A DNA stretch of 64,000 nucleotides from DATAES01 sp963721305 (GTDB lineage Bacteria > Actinomycetota > Acidimicrobiia > Acidimicrobiales > JACDCH01). The translations under genes were made by a program, and so were the position numbers. The stretch is from the NCBI GenBank assembly GCA_963721305.1, contig CAVRIR010000005.1, positions 620,001-684,000 on the forward strand, given 5' to 3'. Below the pieces are notes generated by a model, which was not told the origin of the DNA, did no database searches, and saw nothing but the letters and a program-made list of their open reading frames with translations. Below, piece after piece: positions 8,227 to 16,342 of the stretch. Position 1 is the first letter of the stretch. Each line of letters starts with the position of its first letter.

Positions 8227-9333
8227 GTGCGAGTCGCGTATGACGTCACGTCGTTGCTGGACGTCCGCACTGGCGTCGGCGCGTTCACCGCTGAGGTCCT
8301 GAACCGGATCGCGCGCCAACCCGATGTCGACGTCGTCGGCTACTCGGTGTCGTGGCGCGGCCGGAAGCGTGCCGTGAGCGAGCTCCTCCCCGACGGGGTG
8401 CGGCCGGCCCGCGGGCCGATGGCGGCGCAACCGCTCCGCCAGCTCTGGCGGAGGACGGACTGGCCGCCGATCGAATGGTGGACGGGCGCCGTCGACCTGG
8501 TCCACGGTCCCAACTTCGTGGTTCCGCCGTCGTCCACGAAGGTGGTCGAGCTCGCCACCGTGCACGACCTCACCTGCGTCCGCTTCCCCGAGCTGTGCAC
8601 CAAGGACACGCTGCAGTACCCGGACCTGATCCGCCGAGCCCTGCACCGGGGCGCCCACCTGCACGCGGTCTCGCAGTTCGTGGCCGACGAGATCGTCGAC
8701 GTCTTCGCCGTCGACCGCGACCGCGTCCACGTCGTGCACAACGGCGTCGACTCGGCACACAAGGGCGACGCCGCCGCCGGCCACGCACGGGTCGCGACCG
8801 ATCACTACATCCTCGCCGTCGGCACCATCGAGCCGCGCAAGGACCTCCCGCTGCTCGTCGACGCCTTCGACGCGCTCGCGGAGGACGACAAGGACCTCCA
8901 TCTCGTGGTGGTGGGACAGGACGGCTGGGGTGCCGCTTCGTTCACCGCCGCCGTCGAGCGCGCCCGCAACGGCGACCGCGTCGTGCGCCCCGGTTGGGTC
9001 GACGATCGCGCCCGCGCCGACCTCGTCGCCGGCGCGCAGGCGTTCGCGTACCCGTCCAAGTACGAAGGATTCGGGCTGCCGCCGCTCGAAGCCATGGCCG
9101 CGGGCGTACCCGTCGTCGCCACGAGAGCCGGGGCGCTGCCCGAGGTGCTCGGCGACGCCGCCCGTCTCGTCGAACCCGGAGATGCGGGCGCGCTCGCGTC
9201 GGCACTGCACGACGTGCTCGACGACGAAGCCGAGCGCGAGCGACTCATGAAGGCGGGACGCGAGCGCGCCGGCGGGTACTCGTGGGACGCGTGTGCGGCG
9301 GGTGTTGTCGCGCTGTATCGGGACCTCTGCTAA
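8227..9333 (+). CDS. GT4 family glycosyltransferase
   Basis: 368-residue GT-B fold enzyme that transfers a sugar from a nucleotide donor, probably on the inner face of the membrane. The N-terminal acceptor domain starts MRVAYDVTSLLDVRTGVGAF. The donor domain carries GTIEPRKDLPLLVDAF (about residues 199-214) and the conserved E-x7-E block YEGFGLPPLEAMAAGVPVV (about 278-296). The GTG at 8227 gives the natural N-terminus; only a weak GAAG lies upstream. The gene lies directly behind the 69-bp hairpin array and 11 bp before a GDP-sugar reductase gene, so the two probably form an operon. A GDP-mannose or GDP-6-deoxyhexose donor is plausible from context only. Confidence 0.88.
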   Translation: MRVAYDVTSLLDVRTGVGAFTAEVLNRIARQPDVDVVGYSVSWRGRKRAVSELLPDGVRPARGPMAAQPLRQLWRRTDWPPIEWWTGAVDLVHGPNFVVPPSSTKVVELATVHDLTCVRFPELCTKDTLQYPDLIRRALHRGAHLHAVSQFVADEIVDVFAVDRDRVHVVHNGVDSAHKGDAAAGHARVATDHYILAVGTIEPRKDLPLLVDAFDALAEDDKDLHLVVVGQDGWGAASFTAAVERARNGDRVVRPGWVDDRARADLVAGAQAFAYPSKYEGFGLPPLEAMAAGVPVVATRAGALPEVLGDAARLVEPGDAGALASALHDVLDDEAERERLMKAGRERAGGYSWDACAAGVVALYRDLC

Positions 9334-9344
9334 CACTTCCAACC

Positions 9345-10253
9345 ATGCGCGCCCTGATCACGGGAGTGAGCGGCTTCGTCGGCCATCATCTCGTCGCGCA
9401 TCTCGAGGAGTCAGGCGACGAGGTCGAAGGCTGTGATCGAGCCGACGGATCGATCGACATCGACGATCGGGCGTCGATCGACCGCATCCTCCATCGCTTC
9501 GAGCCCGAGGTCGTGTACCACCTCGCAGGGTGGAGCGACATCGGCGGCTCGTGGCACGAGCCCGAGGAGACGTTCCGATCGAACGCCGACGGGACGCTCA
9601 ACGTTCTGCTCGCTTGCAAGGACGCCGGCGTCGAGCGTGTGCTGTCGGTGTCCAGCGCGGACGTGTACGGCATCGTCGCCGAGCAGGAGTTGCCCATCGA
9701 CGAGAACGCGCCGCTGCGTCCGGTGTCGCCGTACGCGGCGAGCAAGGTCGCGGCCGACTACCTGGGACTGCAGGCGTGGCTCGGCTGGAAGCTGCCCGTG
9801 CTGCGCGTGCGCGCCTTCAACCACCTCGGCCCGGGCCAGAGCCCGAAGTTCGTCGCACCGGCGCTCGCCGAACGGATCGCGCGCAACGAGGCCGACGGGG
9901 GCAACGTCGTCCCGGTCGGCAACTTGACCGCGCGTCGCGACTTCACCGACGTGCGTGACGTCGTGCGCGCGTATCGCTTGCTGATGGAACACGGTGACGC
10001 AGGCGAGGCGTACAACGTCTGCTCGGGCACCGACGTCGCGATCGAAGACATCGCCAACCGGCTGGTGTCCAGCGCGCGATCGCCCATGGAGCTGCGCCAC
10101 GATCCGGCGCTCGAACGCCCTGTCGACGTGCCCGTGCTGCGCGGCGACGACACCAGGCTCAACAAGGCGACGGGATGGACGGCATCGATCCCGCTCGAAC
10201 AGACCTTGACAGACGTCCTCGACGAGATGCGCGAACGCGTCAGCGGCGGCTGA
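9345..10253 (+). CDS. NAD(P)-dependent sugar epimerase/reductase, RMD (GDP-4-keto-6-deoxy-D-mannose reductase)-like
   Basis: 302-residue extended SDR. The Rossmann motif GVSGFVGHHLVAHL is at about residues 7-20. The catalytic set is SSADVYG with YAASK (about 129-133). The short N-terminal segment and late PVGNLTARRDFTDVRDVVRA resemble GDP-6-deoxy-4-keto-D-mannose reductases, which make GDP-D-rhamnose from the Gmd product. Gmd is encoded 500 bp downstream on the same strand, which supports the call. It follows the GT4 gene by 11 bp and its 3' end overlaps the convergent XRE-type regulator by 14 bp. A generic sugar epimerase remains possible. Confidence 0.75.
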   Translation: MRALITGVSGFVGHHLVAHLEESGDEVEGCDRADGSIDIDDRASIDRILHRFEPEVVYHLAGWSDIGGSWHEPEETFRSNADGTLNVLLACKDAGVERVLSVSSADVYGIVAEQELPIDENAPLRPVSPYAASKVAADYLGLQAWLGWKLPVLRVRAFNHLGPGQSPKFVAPALAERIARNEADGGNVVPVGNLTARRDFTDVRDVVRAYRLLMEHGDAGEAYNVCSGTDVAIEDIANRLVSSARSPMELRHDPALERPVDVPVLRGDDTRLNKATGWTASIPLEQTLTDVLDEMRERVSGG

Positions 10254-10695
10254 CGCGAACGCGTTGCCGCGCGTCACGCAACAGCTCACGCTCACGAAGG
10301 TCGAGACGATGCTCGTCGAGCGACGACAGGCGAGCTTCCCACTCGTCCGTGACGCAGCCGCGATGTGCGTCTCCCGCGCGTTCGATCCATGCGATGTCGT
10401 TGTCGAGCAGTGCAAGGAGCAGCTCGAGCTCGGTGTAACGCGCCGCGACCAAGGGCAGGCGCTCGGCCTTTGCGATCGGGTAGTTGGTGCCGGCGACGAG
10501 CTCGTACGGCTCGGTCTTGAACACGCCGGCGAGCAACACGAGCGTGCGCTCGCCCGGCACTGTCATGCCCGCCTCGAGATGGGAGACCGCGGTGCGCGAG
10601 ACCGCGAGGCGCTCGGCCAGCTCCTGCTGCGTCCAGCCGAGCTTGCCGCGCCGCTCGGCGATCCGCCTCCCCAGGTTCTCGAGCTCTTCTCGCAC
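10240..10695 (-). CDS. XRE-family transcriptional regulator
   Basis: 151 residues from the GTG at 10695. Alternatives are an ATG at 10749, which would overlap the gmd start codon, and a GTG at 10707. A lambda-Cro/XRE helix-turn-helix covers about residues 10-60, with recognition segment TQQELAERLAVSRTAVSHLE. The C-terminal half (about 75-150) is helical and acidic/arginine-rich, with no recognised ligand domain. It is convergent with the RMD-like gene and divergent from gmd, so its operator probably lies in the short region 10696-10747. That would make it a candidate local regulator of gmd-fbiA-fbiB; this is inference. Confidence 0.82.
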   Translation of the reverse strand: MREELENLGRRIAERRGKLGWTQQELAERLAVSRTAVSHLEAGMTVPGERTLVLLAGVFKTEPYELVAGTNYPIAKAERLPLVAARYTELELLLALLDNDIAWIERAGDAHRGCVTDEWEARLSSLDEHRLDLRERELLRDARQRVRVSRR

Positions 10696-10747
10696 GTGCC
10701 AACCCACTTCGCAGACGCGGACAGTGGGAAAGCGTAGAACGTTTGCC

Positions 10748-11722
10748 ATGGCAACCCGTGCGCTCATCACCGGCATCACCGGGCAGGACGGCTCGTACTT
10801 GGCTGAACTCTTGCTGTCGAAGGGTTACGAGGTGATCGGCATGGTGCGTCGCAGCAGCACGGTCACCTTCGAACGAATCGCCCACATCCAGGACCGCATC
10901 GAGTTCGTCGCCGGCGATCTGCTCGACGAGATATCGATGTTGAGCATCCTCCGTGAGCACCGGCCGACCGAGGTCTACAACCTCGCGGCGCAGTCGTTCG
11001 TGCCGACCTCGTGGTCACAACCGGTGTTGACGGGCGAGACGACGGCGCTCGGCGTGACCCGCATCCTCGACGCCATCCGCATCGCGGATCCCGACATCCG
11101 CTTCTACCAAGCGAGCTCGAGCGAGATGTTCGGCAAGGTGCTCGAGGTCCCACAGACGGAGTCGACGCCGTTCTACCCCCGCTCGCCGTACGGCGTCGCG
11201 AAGTCGTACGGCCACTGGATCACCGTGAACTACCGCGAGTCCTACGGGCTCCACGCGACGAGCGGGATCCTGTTCAACCATGGCTCGCCGCGGCGCGGGC
11301 TCGAGTTCGTCGAACGCAAGGTCAGCCACGGCGTCGCGCAGATCACGCTCGGCACGACGGACGAGCTCCGGCTCGGCAATCTCGAGGGACAGCGCGACTG
11401 GGGCTTCGCCGGTGACTACGTCGAAGCGATGTGGTTGATGCTGCAACAGCAGGAAGGCGAGAACTTCGTCATCTCGACGGACGAGACGCACTCGGTACGC
11501 GAACTCTGCGACATCGCGTTCTCACATGTCGGACTGAACTACGAGGACTACGTGGTGCAGGACGAGCGGTTCTTCCGGCCGGCCGAGGTGGACCTTCTGA
11601 TCGGCGACTCGAGCAAAGCGCGCGCCAGGTTGGGCTGGAAGCCGAAGGTGAGCTTCAACGAGCTCGTCACGACGATGGTCGATGCCGACCTCGCACTCTT
11701 GAAGGGTGAGCTCAGGCTTTGA
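10748..11722 (+). CDS. gmd: GDP-mannose 4,6-dehydratase
   Basis: 324-residue extended SDR that converts GDP-D-mannose to GDP-4-keto-6-deoxy-D-mannose, the shared precursor of GDP-fucose and GDP-rhamnose. The signatures are GITGQDGSYLAELLLSKGYE (about residues 8-27), QASSSEMFG with YGVAK as the catalytic Ser/Thr-Tyr-Lys set, and FNHGSPRRG. The length is a little short for the family (about 320-370). The ATG at 10748 follows directly on the genuine N-terminal motif. The stop overlaps the TTG start of fbiA (TTGA), so the dehydratase is translationally linked to F420 genes. RMD-like (9345) and Fcl-like (19884) enzymes in the window could use its product. Confidence 0.93.
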   Translation: MATRALITGITGQDGSYLAELLLSKGYEVIGMVRRSSTVTFERIAHIQDRIEFVAGDLLDEISMLSILREHRPTEVYNLAAQSFVPTSWSQPVLTGETTALGVTRILDAIRIADPDIRFYQASSSEMFGKVLEVPQTESTPFYPRSPYGVAKSYGHWITVNYRESYGLHATSGILFNHGSPRRGLEFVERKVSHGVAQITLGTTDELRLGNLEGQRDWGFAGDYVEAMWLMLQQQEGENFVISTDETHSVRELCDIAFSHVGLNYEDYVVQDERFFRPAEVDLLIGDSSKARARLGWKPKVSFNELVTTMVDADLALLKGELRL

Positions 11723-12642
11723 CGACGGTTCTCGCGGGCGGGGTCGGCGCGGCGCGGTTCCTCACCGGGCTCGTACAGGTCGTCGATCCATCTTCGGTCA
11801 CCGCGATCGTCAACGTCGGCGACGACACGGTCCTGCACGGTCTGCACATCTCGCCGGACATCGACACGGTCACGTACACGCTCGCGGGCGCGATCAATCC
11901 CGAGACGGGTTGGGGGCTGCGGGACGAGTCGTGGCAGGCGATGACGATGCTCGAGCAGTACGGCGGCCCGTCGTGGTTCCGGCTCGGGGACCGCGACCTC
12001 GGTACGCACCTGTACCGGACGGGTCGGCTCCGTGACGGTGCACCGCTGTCGACGGTGACCCGCGAGATCGCGACGGCCTGGGGCGTGGACGTCGACATCG
12101 TTCCGGCCACCGACGACCCGCTCCGCACGATGGTGTCCGTGGAGGGCGAGGGCGAGATCGGCTTCCAGGACTACTTCGTCGGCCGGCAGCATTCCGTCCC
12201 GGTGACGTCGCTGCGCTTCGACGGTGCCGACCGCGCCCAGCCCGGCCCGGGCGTCCTTGCTGCGATCGCCGAGGCGGACACGATCGTGATCGCGCCATCG
12301 AACCCGCTGGTGTCCATCGGACCGGTGCTCGCCGTGCGAGGACTGCACGACGCGATGCGCGGCGCGCGCGATCGCACGGTCGCGATCTCGCCGATCGTGG
12401 CCGGCGCCGCGATCAAGGGTCCGGCCGATCGCATGCTCCGCGAGCTCGGTCATGACGCATCCGTCGTGGGTGTCGCGCGCCTCTACGCCGATATCGCGTC
12501 GGTGCTCGTCATCGACGAAGCCGACGAAGCATCGGCCGCCGACGTGGAAGCCGCCGGCATCGGTTGCGTCGTCGTTCCCACGATCATGTCGTCGCCCGCG
12601 GCAGCCGCGGCCCTCGCGGAAGCAACGCTGGCCGCGGCGTAG
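11719..12642 (+). CDS. fbiA: 2-phospho-L-lactate transferase, coenzyme F420 biosynthesis
   Basis: CofD/FbiA family protein of 307 residues, the usual size. It transfers the phospholactyl or phosphoenolpyruvyl moiety from the guanosine-activated donor to the deazaflavin Fo. The N-terminal LAGGVGAARFLTGL loop (about residues 5-18), NVGDD (about 32-36) and APSNPLVSIGPVLAV near residue 193 are characteristic. It begins at a TTG overlapping the gmd stop by 4 bp. fbiB follows after a 20-bp gap, giving the expected fbiA-fbiB pair. In actinobacteria F420 serves reductases and dehydrogenases in the cytoplasm. Confidence 0.95.
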   Translation: MTTVLAGGVGAARFLTGLVQVVDPSSVTAIVNVGDDTVLHGLHISPDIDTVTYTLAGAINPETGWGLRDESWQAMTMLEQYGGPSWFRLGDRDLGTHLYRTGRLRDGAPLSTVTREIATAWGVDVDIVPATDDPLRTMVSVEGEGEIGFQDYFVGRQHSVPVTSLRFDGADRAQPGPGVLAAIAEADTIVIAPSNPLVSIGPVLAVRGLHDAMRGARDRTVAISPIVAGAAIKGPADRMLRELGHDASVVGVARLYADIASVLVIDEADEASAADVEAAGIGCVVVPTIMSSPAAAAALAEATLAAA

Positions 12643-12662
12643 AGGCCGTGTAGACCTCAACC

Positions 12663-13358
12663 ATGCAACTCACGATCACCGGGATCGATGGCATCGGCGA
12701 CGTACAACCCGGCGACGACCTCGCCGCGGCCATCGCGTCGAAAGCATCACTGCAGGACGGTGACGTCGTGGTGGTCACGCAGAAGATCGTGTCGAAGGCC
12801 GAGGGCATGCTCGAAGCCGTCGACCCGGACGATCCGTTGAGCCACAAGGCGATCGTCGAGCGCGAGTCAGTGCGCGTGCTGCGCCGACGCGGCGATCTCG
12901 TGATCAGCGAGACGAAGCACGGCTTCGTGTGCGCGAACGCCGGCATCGATCTCTCCAACGTCGAACGGGGCTACGCCGCCCTGTTGCCGGAGGACTCGGA
13001 TCGATCCGCCCGGCGCATCCGCGACGGGCTCGAAGCCAGAGCCGGCGTCGACGTAGCCGTGATCGTGAGCGACACCTTCGGACGGACGTGGCGTCGCGGC
13101 CTCACCGACGTCGCCATCGGTTGCGCGGGCATCGGCGCCATCCTCGACCTGCGCGGCTCCACCGATACCTACGGACGCCAGATGCTCGTGACCGAGGTCG
13201 CGGTGGTCGATGAGCTCGCCGGCGCGGCCGAGCTCGTCATGGGCAAGGCCACGGGCGTTCCCGTCGCCGTCGTGCGAGGCGTGCCGTCCGAGTGGCTCCG
13301 GCGCGGCGAGGTGCGGGCTGAGCTCGTCCGCCGGCCCGAAGAGGACTTGTTCAGGTAG
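12663..13358 (+). CDS. fbiB: Coenzyme F420-0:L-glutamate ligase, single-domain form
   Basis: 231-residue CofE-type ligase that adds gamma-linked glutamates to F420-0 using GTP. It starts MQLTITGIDGIGDVQPGDDL. Conserved blocks are VVTQKIVSKAEG (about residues 37-48), ISETKHGFVCANAGID near 81, VSDTFGRTWRRGLTDVAIG near 137 and MGKATGVPVAVVRG near 194. Mycobacterial FbiB carries an extra C-terminal nitroreductase-like domain; it is absent here, as in archaeal CofE. The gene follows fbiA by 20 bp and overlaps the convergent epimerase gene by 8 bp. Confidence 0.94.
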   Translation: MQLTITGIDGIGDVQPGDDLAAAIASKASLQDGDVVVVTQKIVSKAEGMLEAVDPDDPLSHKAIVERESVRVLRRRGDLVISETKHGFVCANAGIDLSNVERGYAALLPEDSDRSARRIRDGLEARAGVDVAVIVSDTFGRTWRRGLTDVAIGCAGIGAILDLRGSTDTYGRQMLVTEVAVVDELAGAAELVMGKATGVPVAVVRGVPSEWLRRGEVRAELVRRPEEDLFR

Positions 13359-14298
13359 CGGCGGCGAACCACGTGAGGACGGCGGCGACGCCCTCGTCGA
13401 TCGTGGTCCACGGCGTCCAACCGAGATGCAGCTCCGCGCGCGACGGGTCGAGCGCGGACCGATCCAGCTCACCGGGACGGGCCGGCGCCTTCACGGCCGG
13501 TGTGGCGACGCCTGCTGCGCCCGCCATCGTGCTGTAGAGAGCGTTGACCGACAGCTCGACGCCCGTCCCGATGTTGCACAGCAGTCCGCTTCCCTTGTCG
13601 GCAGCACGCACGAATGCGTCGACGACGTCGTCGACGTACACGAAGTCGCGCGTCTGCTCGCCCGTGCCGAAGATCGTGCACGGCTGCCCGGCAAGGAGCA
13701 GGCCCGCGAAGATGGCGACCACTCCCGCCTCGCCGTGCGGGTCTTGGCGGGGGCCGTAGACATTGGCGAGCGCGAGCGACGTGTACTCGAGCGCGTACAG
13801 CTCTCGGTACGCGTGCAGGTAGTCCGTCACGACCTTCTTGGCGATGCCGTAGGGCGCGATCGGCTGCTGCGGATGCGATTCCTTGACCGGCAGCTCGGAG
13901 GGATCCGGATCGCCGTAGATCGTGCCGCCGCTCGAGGCGAACACCACCTTGCGCGCGCCCGCTGCTCGCGCGCCCTCGATGACGTTGATGCTGCCGAGGA
14001 TGTTGACCTCGGCATCAAACGTGGGGCGCGCGACCGAGACACGCACGTCGGCCTGTGCCGCGAGATGGAAGATCACTTCGGGCGCGCGGCGCTCGATGAG
14101 TGCGACGACCCCGGGCTGCCTGATGTCGAGCTGGTGGAAGGACAAGCGATTCGAACGATCCGCCCGCGACGCTGACAGGTTGGCGAGCGATCCGGTCGAG
14201 AGGTCGTCGATCACGTCGACGGCGTGACCTTCGGCGAGCAGACGGTCGACCAGCGTGCTCCCGATGAAACCGGCGCCTCCGGTCACCAATGCCTTCAC
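13351..14298 (-). CDS. NAD-dependent epimerase/dehydratase, UDP-glucose 4-epimerase-like
   Basis: 315-residue extended SDR. The Rossmann loop is VTGGAGFIGSTLVDRLLAEG (about residues 5-24). The active-site set is SSGGTIYG with YGIAK (about 148-152). GalE-type features include DVIDDLSTG and the HLAAQADVRVSV segment. The exact sugar cannot be read from sequence; UDP-glucose/galactose or a uronic acid is likely. It is the last gene of a long reverse operon; its ATG overlaps the upstream nucleotidyltransferase stop (ATGA). The 3' end overlaps fbiB by 8 bp tail to tail. Confidence 0.85.
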   Translation of the reverse strand: MKALVTGGAGFIGSTLVDRLLAEGHAVDVIDDLSTGSLANLSASRADRSNRLSFHQLDIRQPGVVALIERRAPEVIFHLAAQADVRVSVARPTFDAEVNILGSINVIEGARAAGARKVVFASSGGTIYGDPDPSELPVKESHPQQPIAPYGIAKKVVTDYLHAYRELYALEYTSLALANVYGPRQDPHGEAGVVAIFAGLLLAGQPCTIFGTGEQTRDFVYVDDVVDAFVRAADKGSGLLCNIGTGVELSVNALYSTMAGAAGVATPAVKAPARPGELDRSALDPSRAELHLGWTPWTTIDEGVAAVLTWFAAAT

Positions 14299-15317
14299 GC
14301 ATCCTCCTTCGGCAAGCGCACACCCCGCGCCGTCTCGCCGGGCGCCAAGGACTCATTCTCGCCGAGGATGGACAGTCCTTCGAGCGTTGCCCCTTCGCCG
14401 ACGCGTGCACCGGGCCCGACGATCGAGTCGCGGACGTAAGCGCCCGCACCGACAGTGGCGCCGGCCATCACGATCGAACCGCTCACGTGCGCGTTGCGCT
14501 CGATGGCGGCGCGGGGGCCGACGACCGAACGCACCACTTCGGCGTTGTCGGCAACAACCGCGCACGGATCGACGGGGACCACCCGTCCGATGCCGTCGCT
14601 GTGGTAGCGACCATCGACGATGTCGAGTTGCACTTGGAGGTACGCCTCCGGGGTTCCGGTGTCGAGCCAATACGCGCCACCGTCGTCGAGCGCGAACAGT
14701 CCGCCGTCCACGATCAGCGCCGGGAACGTCTCGCGCTCGATCGAGACGCGACGGCCACCCTCGATGCGATCGATCACGTCGGGTTCGAGGACGTACATCC
14801 CAGCGTTGATGCGATTCGTCGGCGCCTCGGCCGCAGGCGGCTTCTCGACGAACGCCGTGACTCGCCCATTCGGATCGGTGGGCACCACACCGAAGCGGGA
14901 CGGATCGTCGACCTCGTGGAGCGAGATCGTCGCGAGCCCACCGGCCTTCTCGTGAAACGACACGAGCGCGGTGACGTCGGTGTCGGTGATGACGTCGCTG
15001 TTGACGACCAGGAACCGTTCATCCACACCGGCGTGCAGCGCGGCGAACCGGACCGCGCCCGCTGTGTCGAGGGGCTCGTCCTCGACGGCATAGTGCAGCG
15101 GCACGTCGGCGCAGACACCGTTCGGATAGGCGCTCATGAACACGTCGGCGCCGTAACCGAGCGCAAGGACGACCTCGTCCACGCCGTGCGCGGCGAGGTG
15201 CTCGATCGACCATTCGATCATGGGCCGGTTCACCACCGGCAACATCTGTTTCGGCGCGTGGAAGGTCAATGGCCGCAGGCGGGTGCCGAGGCCGCCCACC
15301 AGCACGACCGCCCTCAC
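14295..15317 (-). CDS. Sugar-1-phosphate nucleotidyltransferase with hexapeptide C-terminus (mannose-1-phosphate guanylyltransferase-like)
   Basis: 340 residues from the GTG at 15317, which overlaps the upstream stop by 4 bp. The N-terminal nucleotidyltransferase domain has VLVGGLGTRLRPLTFHAPKQ (about residues 5-24) and the NSDVITDTDV metal/sugar region. The C-terminal ~90 residues form left-handed beta-helix hexapeptide repeats (SGSIVMAGATVGAGAYVRDS). This layout matches actinobacterial ManB/ManC-type GDP-mannose pyrophosphorylases, which would feed Gmd. A glucose-1-phosphate enzyme using UTP or dTTP cannot be excluded. It lies in the same operon as three GT4 genes. Confidence 0.82.
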   Translation of the reverse strand: MRAVVLVGGLGTRLRPLTFHAPKQMLPVVNRPMIEWSIEHLAAHGVDEVVLALGYGADVFMSAYPNGVCADVPLHYAVEDEPLDTAGAVRFAALHAGVDERFLVVNSDVITDTDVTALVSFHEKAGGLATISLHEVDDPSRFGVVPTDPNGRVTAFVEKPPAAEAPTNRINAGMYVLEPDVIDRIEGGRRVSIERETFPALIVDGGLFALDDGGAYWLDTGTPEAYLQVQLDIVDGRYHSDGIGRVVPVDPCAVVADNAEVVRSVVGPRAAIERNAHVSGSIVMAGATVGAGAYVRDSIVGPGARVGEGATLEGLSILGENESLAPGETARGVRLPKEDA

Positions 15318-16303
15318 TGGGAGCCGGGAGGCGGAGCCGAAGGTGGAACGGTTGTTGCCGTGTCGGGTGAGCTCGCGGGCGCCCCGGCCGGAGCGCCGCT
15401 GTCGGTGCTCTGCTGGCCGGCTGTCGCGCCGGGCACGGTGCTCGAGGTCGGGGGCGCGCCACTCGCCGGTGCACCGCTGTCGGTCGCGGGCGCGCCGCTC
15501 GCAGGAAGCGTCGTCGACGGCGCCAGGTCGCTCACGTTGGCGACGCGCTGGGCGACGTCGGGCTTGGCGGGGATGGTCGACCCGGCCGGCATGAACGCGA
15601 TCGTGAACGAGTTGTTGGCCCCCAGCCGGATCTGGTCGAAGCCGCTCGTGAAGATCTCGTTCGGCTTCTTGCCCGCGGCGGCGTCGGTGACGCTGTCCCA
15701 CTTGGCGATCTGGAGCTCACCGTCCTTGCCGCCGGCGCACTTGGTCGTGCCTTCCTTGTAGACCTGCCCCGTCGCCAGGGTCAGCGTGTCGTTGGTCATC
15801 TTCACGTTGACCTGGTTGAGGAAGATGCCGAGGACCGCCTTGCGGCCGGCCGCGCTGTCCGTGAACGGGTGGATGTGGATCAGGCCGTCGCCGTGGGTGT
15901 GGATGCCCAACACGTCCTGCTGGGCGTCGGTGAAGGGGGCGAGGTACTGGCCGGCGACGTCGCCCGGTGCGGCGACCGTGGTCGAGGTGGAGGACGGCGT
16001 GGTGTCAGACGTTGGAGTGGTGTCGGAGGTGGGCGCCGTGGTCGTGGTGGCGTTGGCCTGGGCGGCCTCGGAGTCGGACACGCAGACGTAGGTGTCGTAC
16101 GCCGAGTGGACGTGGTCCTGGTTGGCGCGGGGGAAGGCGTTGGCGTTGCGCCGATCGCGGGCGAACAGGACGAGCAAGAGGCCGATCAGGACCACCGCCC
16201 CGATCGCGAGCGGAAAGCCCACCGGACGGCGCTGACCCGCCCGTTTCGTACCGCCCGCGCGCGCTGCGCGGGCCACCTTCTTTGCTGAGGACGCCTTACC
16301 CAT
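15314..16303 (-). CDS. Membrane-anchored protein with His-rich extracellular module, function unknown
   Basis: 329 residues. A lysine/arginine-rich N-terminus is followed by one transmembrane segment (about residues 30-47, LAIGAVVLIGLLLVLFA). Then come DHVHSAYDTYVC, a Thr/Ser linker, a His-dense block (GIHTHGDGLIHIHPF, near residue 133) and a Thr/Pro/Ala-rich tail with SGAP repeats. The histidines could bind a metal, but no enzyme family is recognised. Related HVHxAYxVYxC proteins appear to be widespread among actinobacteria. It is coupled by GTGA to the downstream nucleotidyltransferase and lies 39 bp behind a GT4 gene. An envelope role is likely but unproven. Confidence 0.7.
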   Translation of the reverse strand: MGKASSAKKVARAARAGGTKRAGQRRPVGFPLAIGAVVLIGLLLVLFARDRRNANAFPRANQDHVHSAYDTYVCVSDSEAAQANATTTTAPTSDTTPTSDTTPSSTSTTVAAPGDVAGQYLAPFTDAQQDVLGIHTHGDGLIHIHPFTDSAAGRKAVLGIFLNQVNVKMTNDTLTLATGQVYKEGTTKCAGGKDGELQIAKWDSVTDAAAGKKPNEIFTSGFDQIRLGANNSFTIAFMPAGSTIPAKPDVAQRVANVSDLAPSTTLPASGAPATDSGAPASGAPPTSSTVPGATAGQQSTDSGAPAGAPASSPDTATTVPPSAPPPGSQ

Positions 16304-16342
16304 GGGGATCCAACTCTAGATGGACCAAGGCGCCAAGCCGAA

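Noticed and set aside
7948..8243. Peptide with 23-residue repeats encoded by the tandem 69-bp units
   Set aside because: All frames are open only because the period is divisible by three. There is no ribosome site or plausible start, and the units are built around perfect hairpins, which points to a nucleic-acid role.
10747..10750. Divergent genes sharing a CATG start (also at 38342-38345)
   Set aside because: Better-supported downstream starts exist for both reverse genes (10695 and 38269, the latter with GAGG), so the shared start is probably coincidental.
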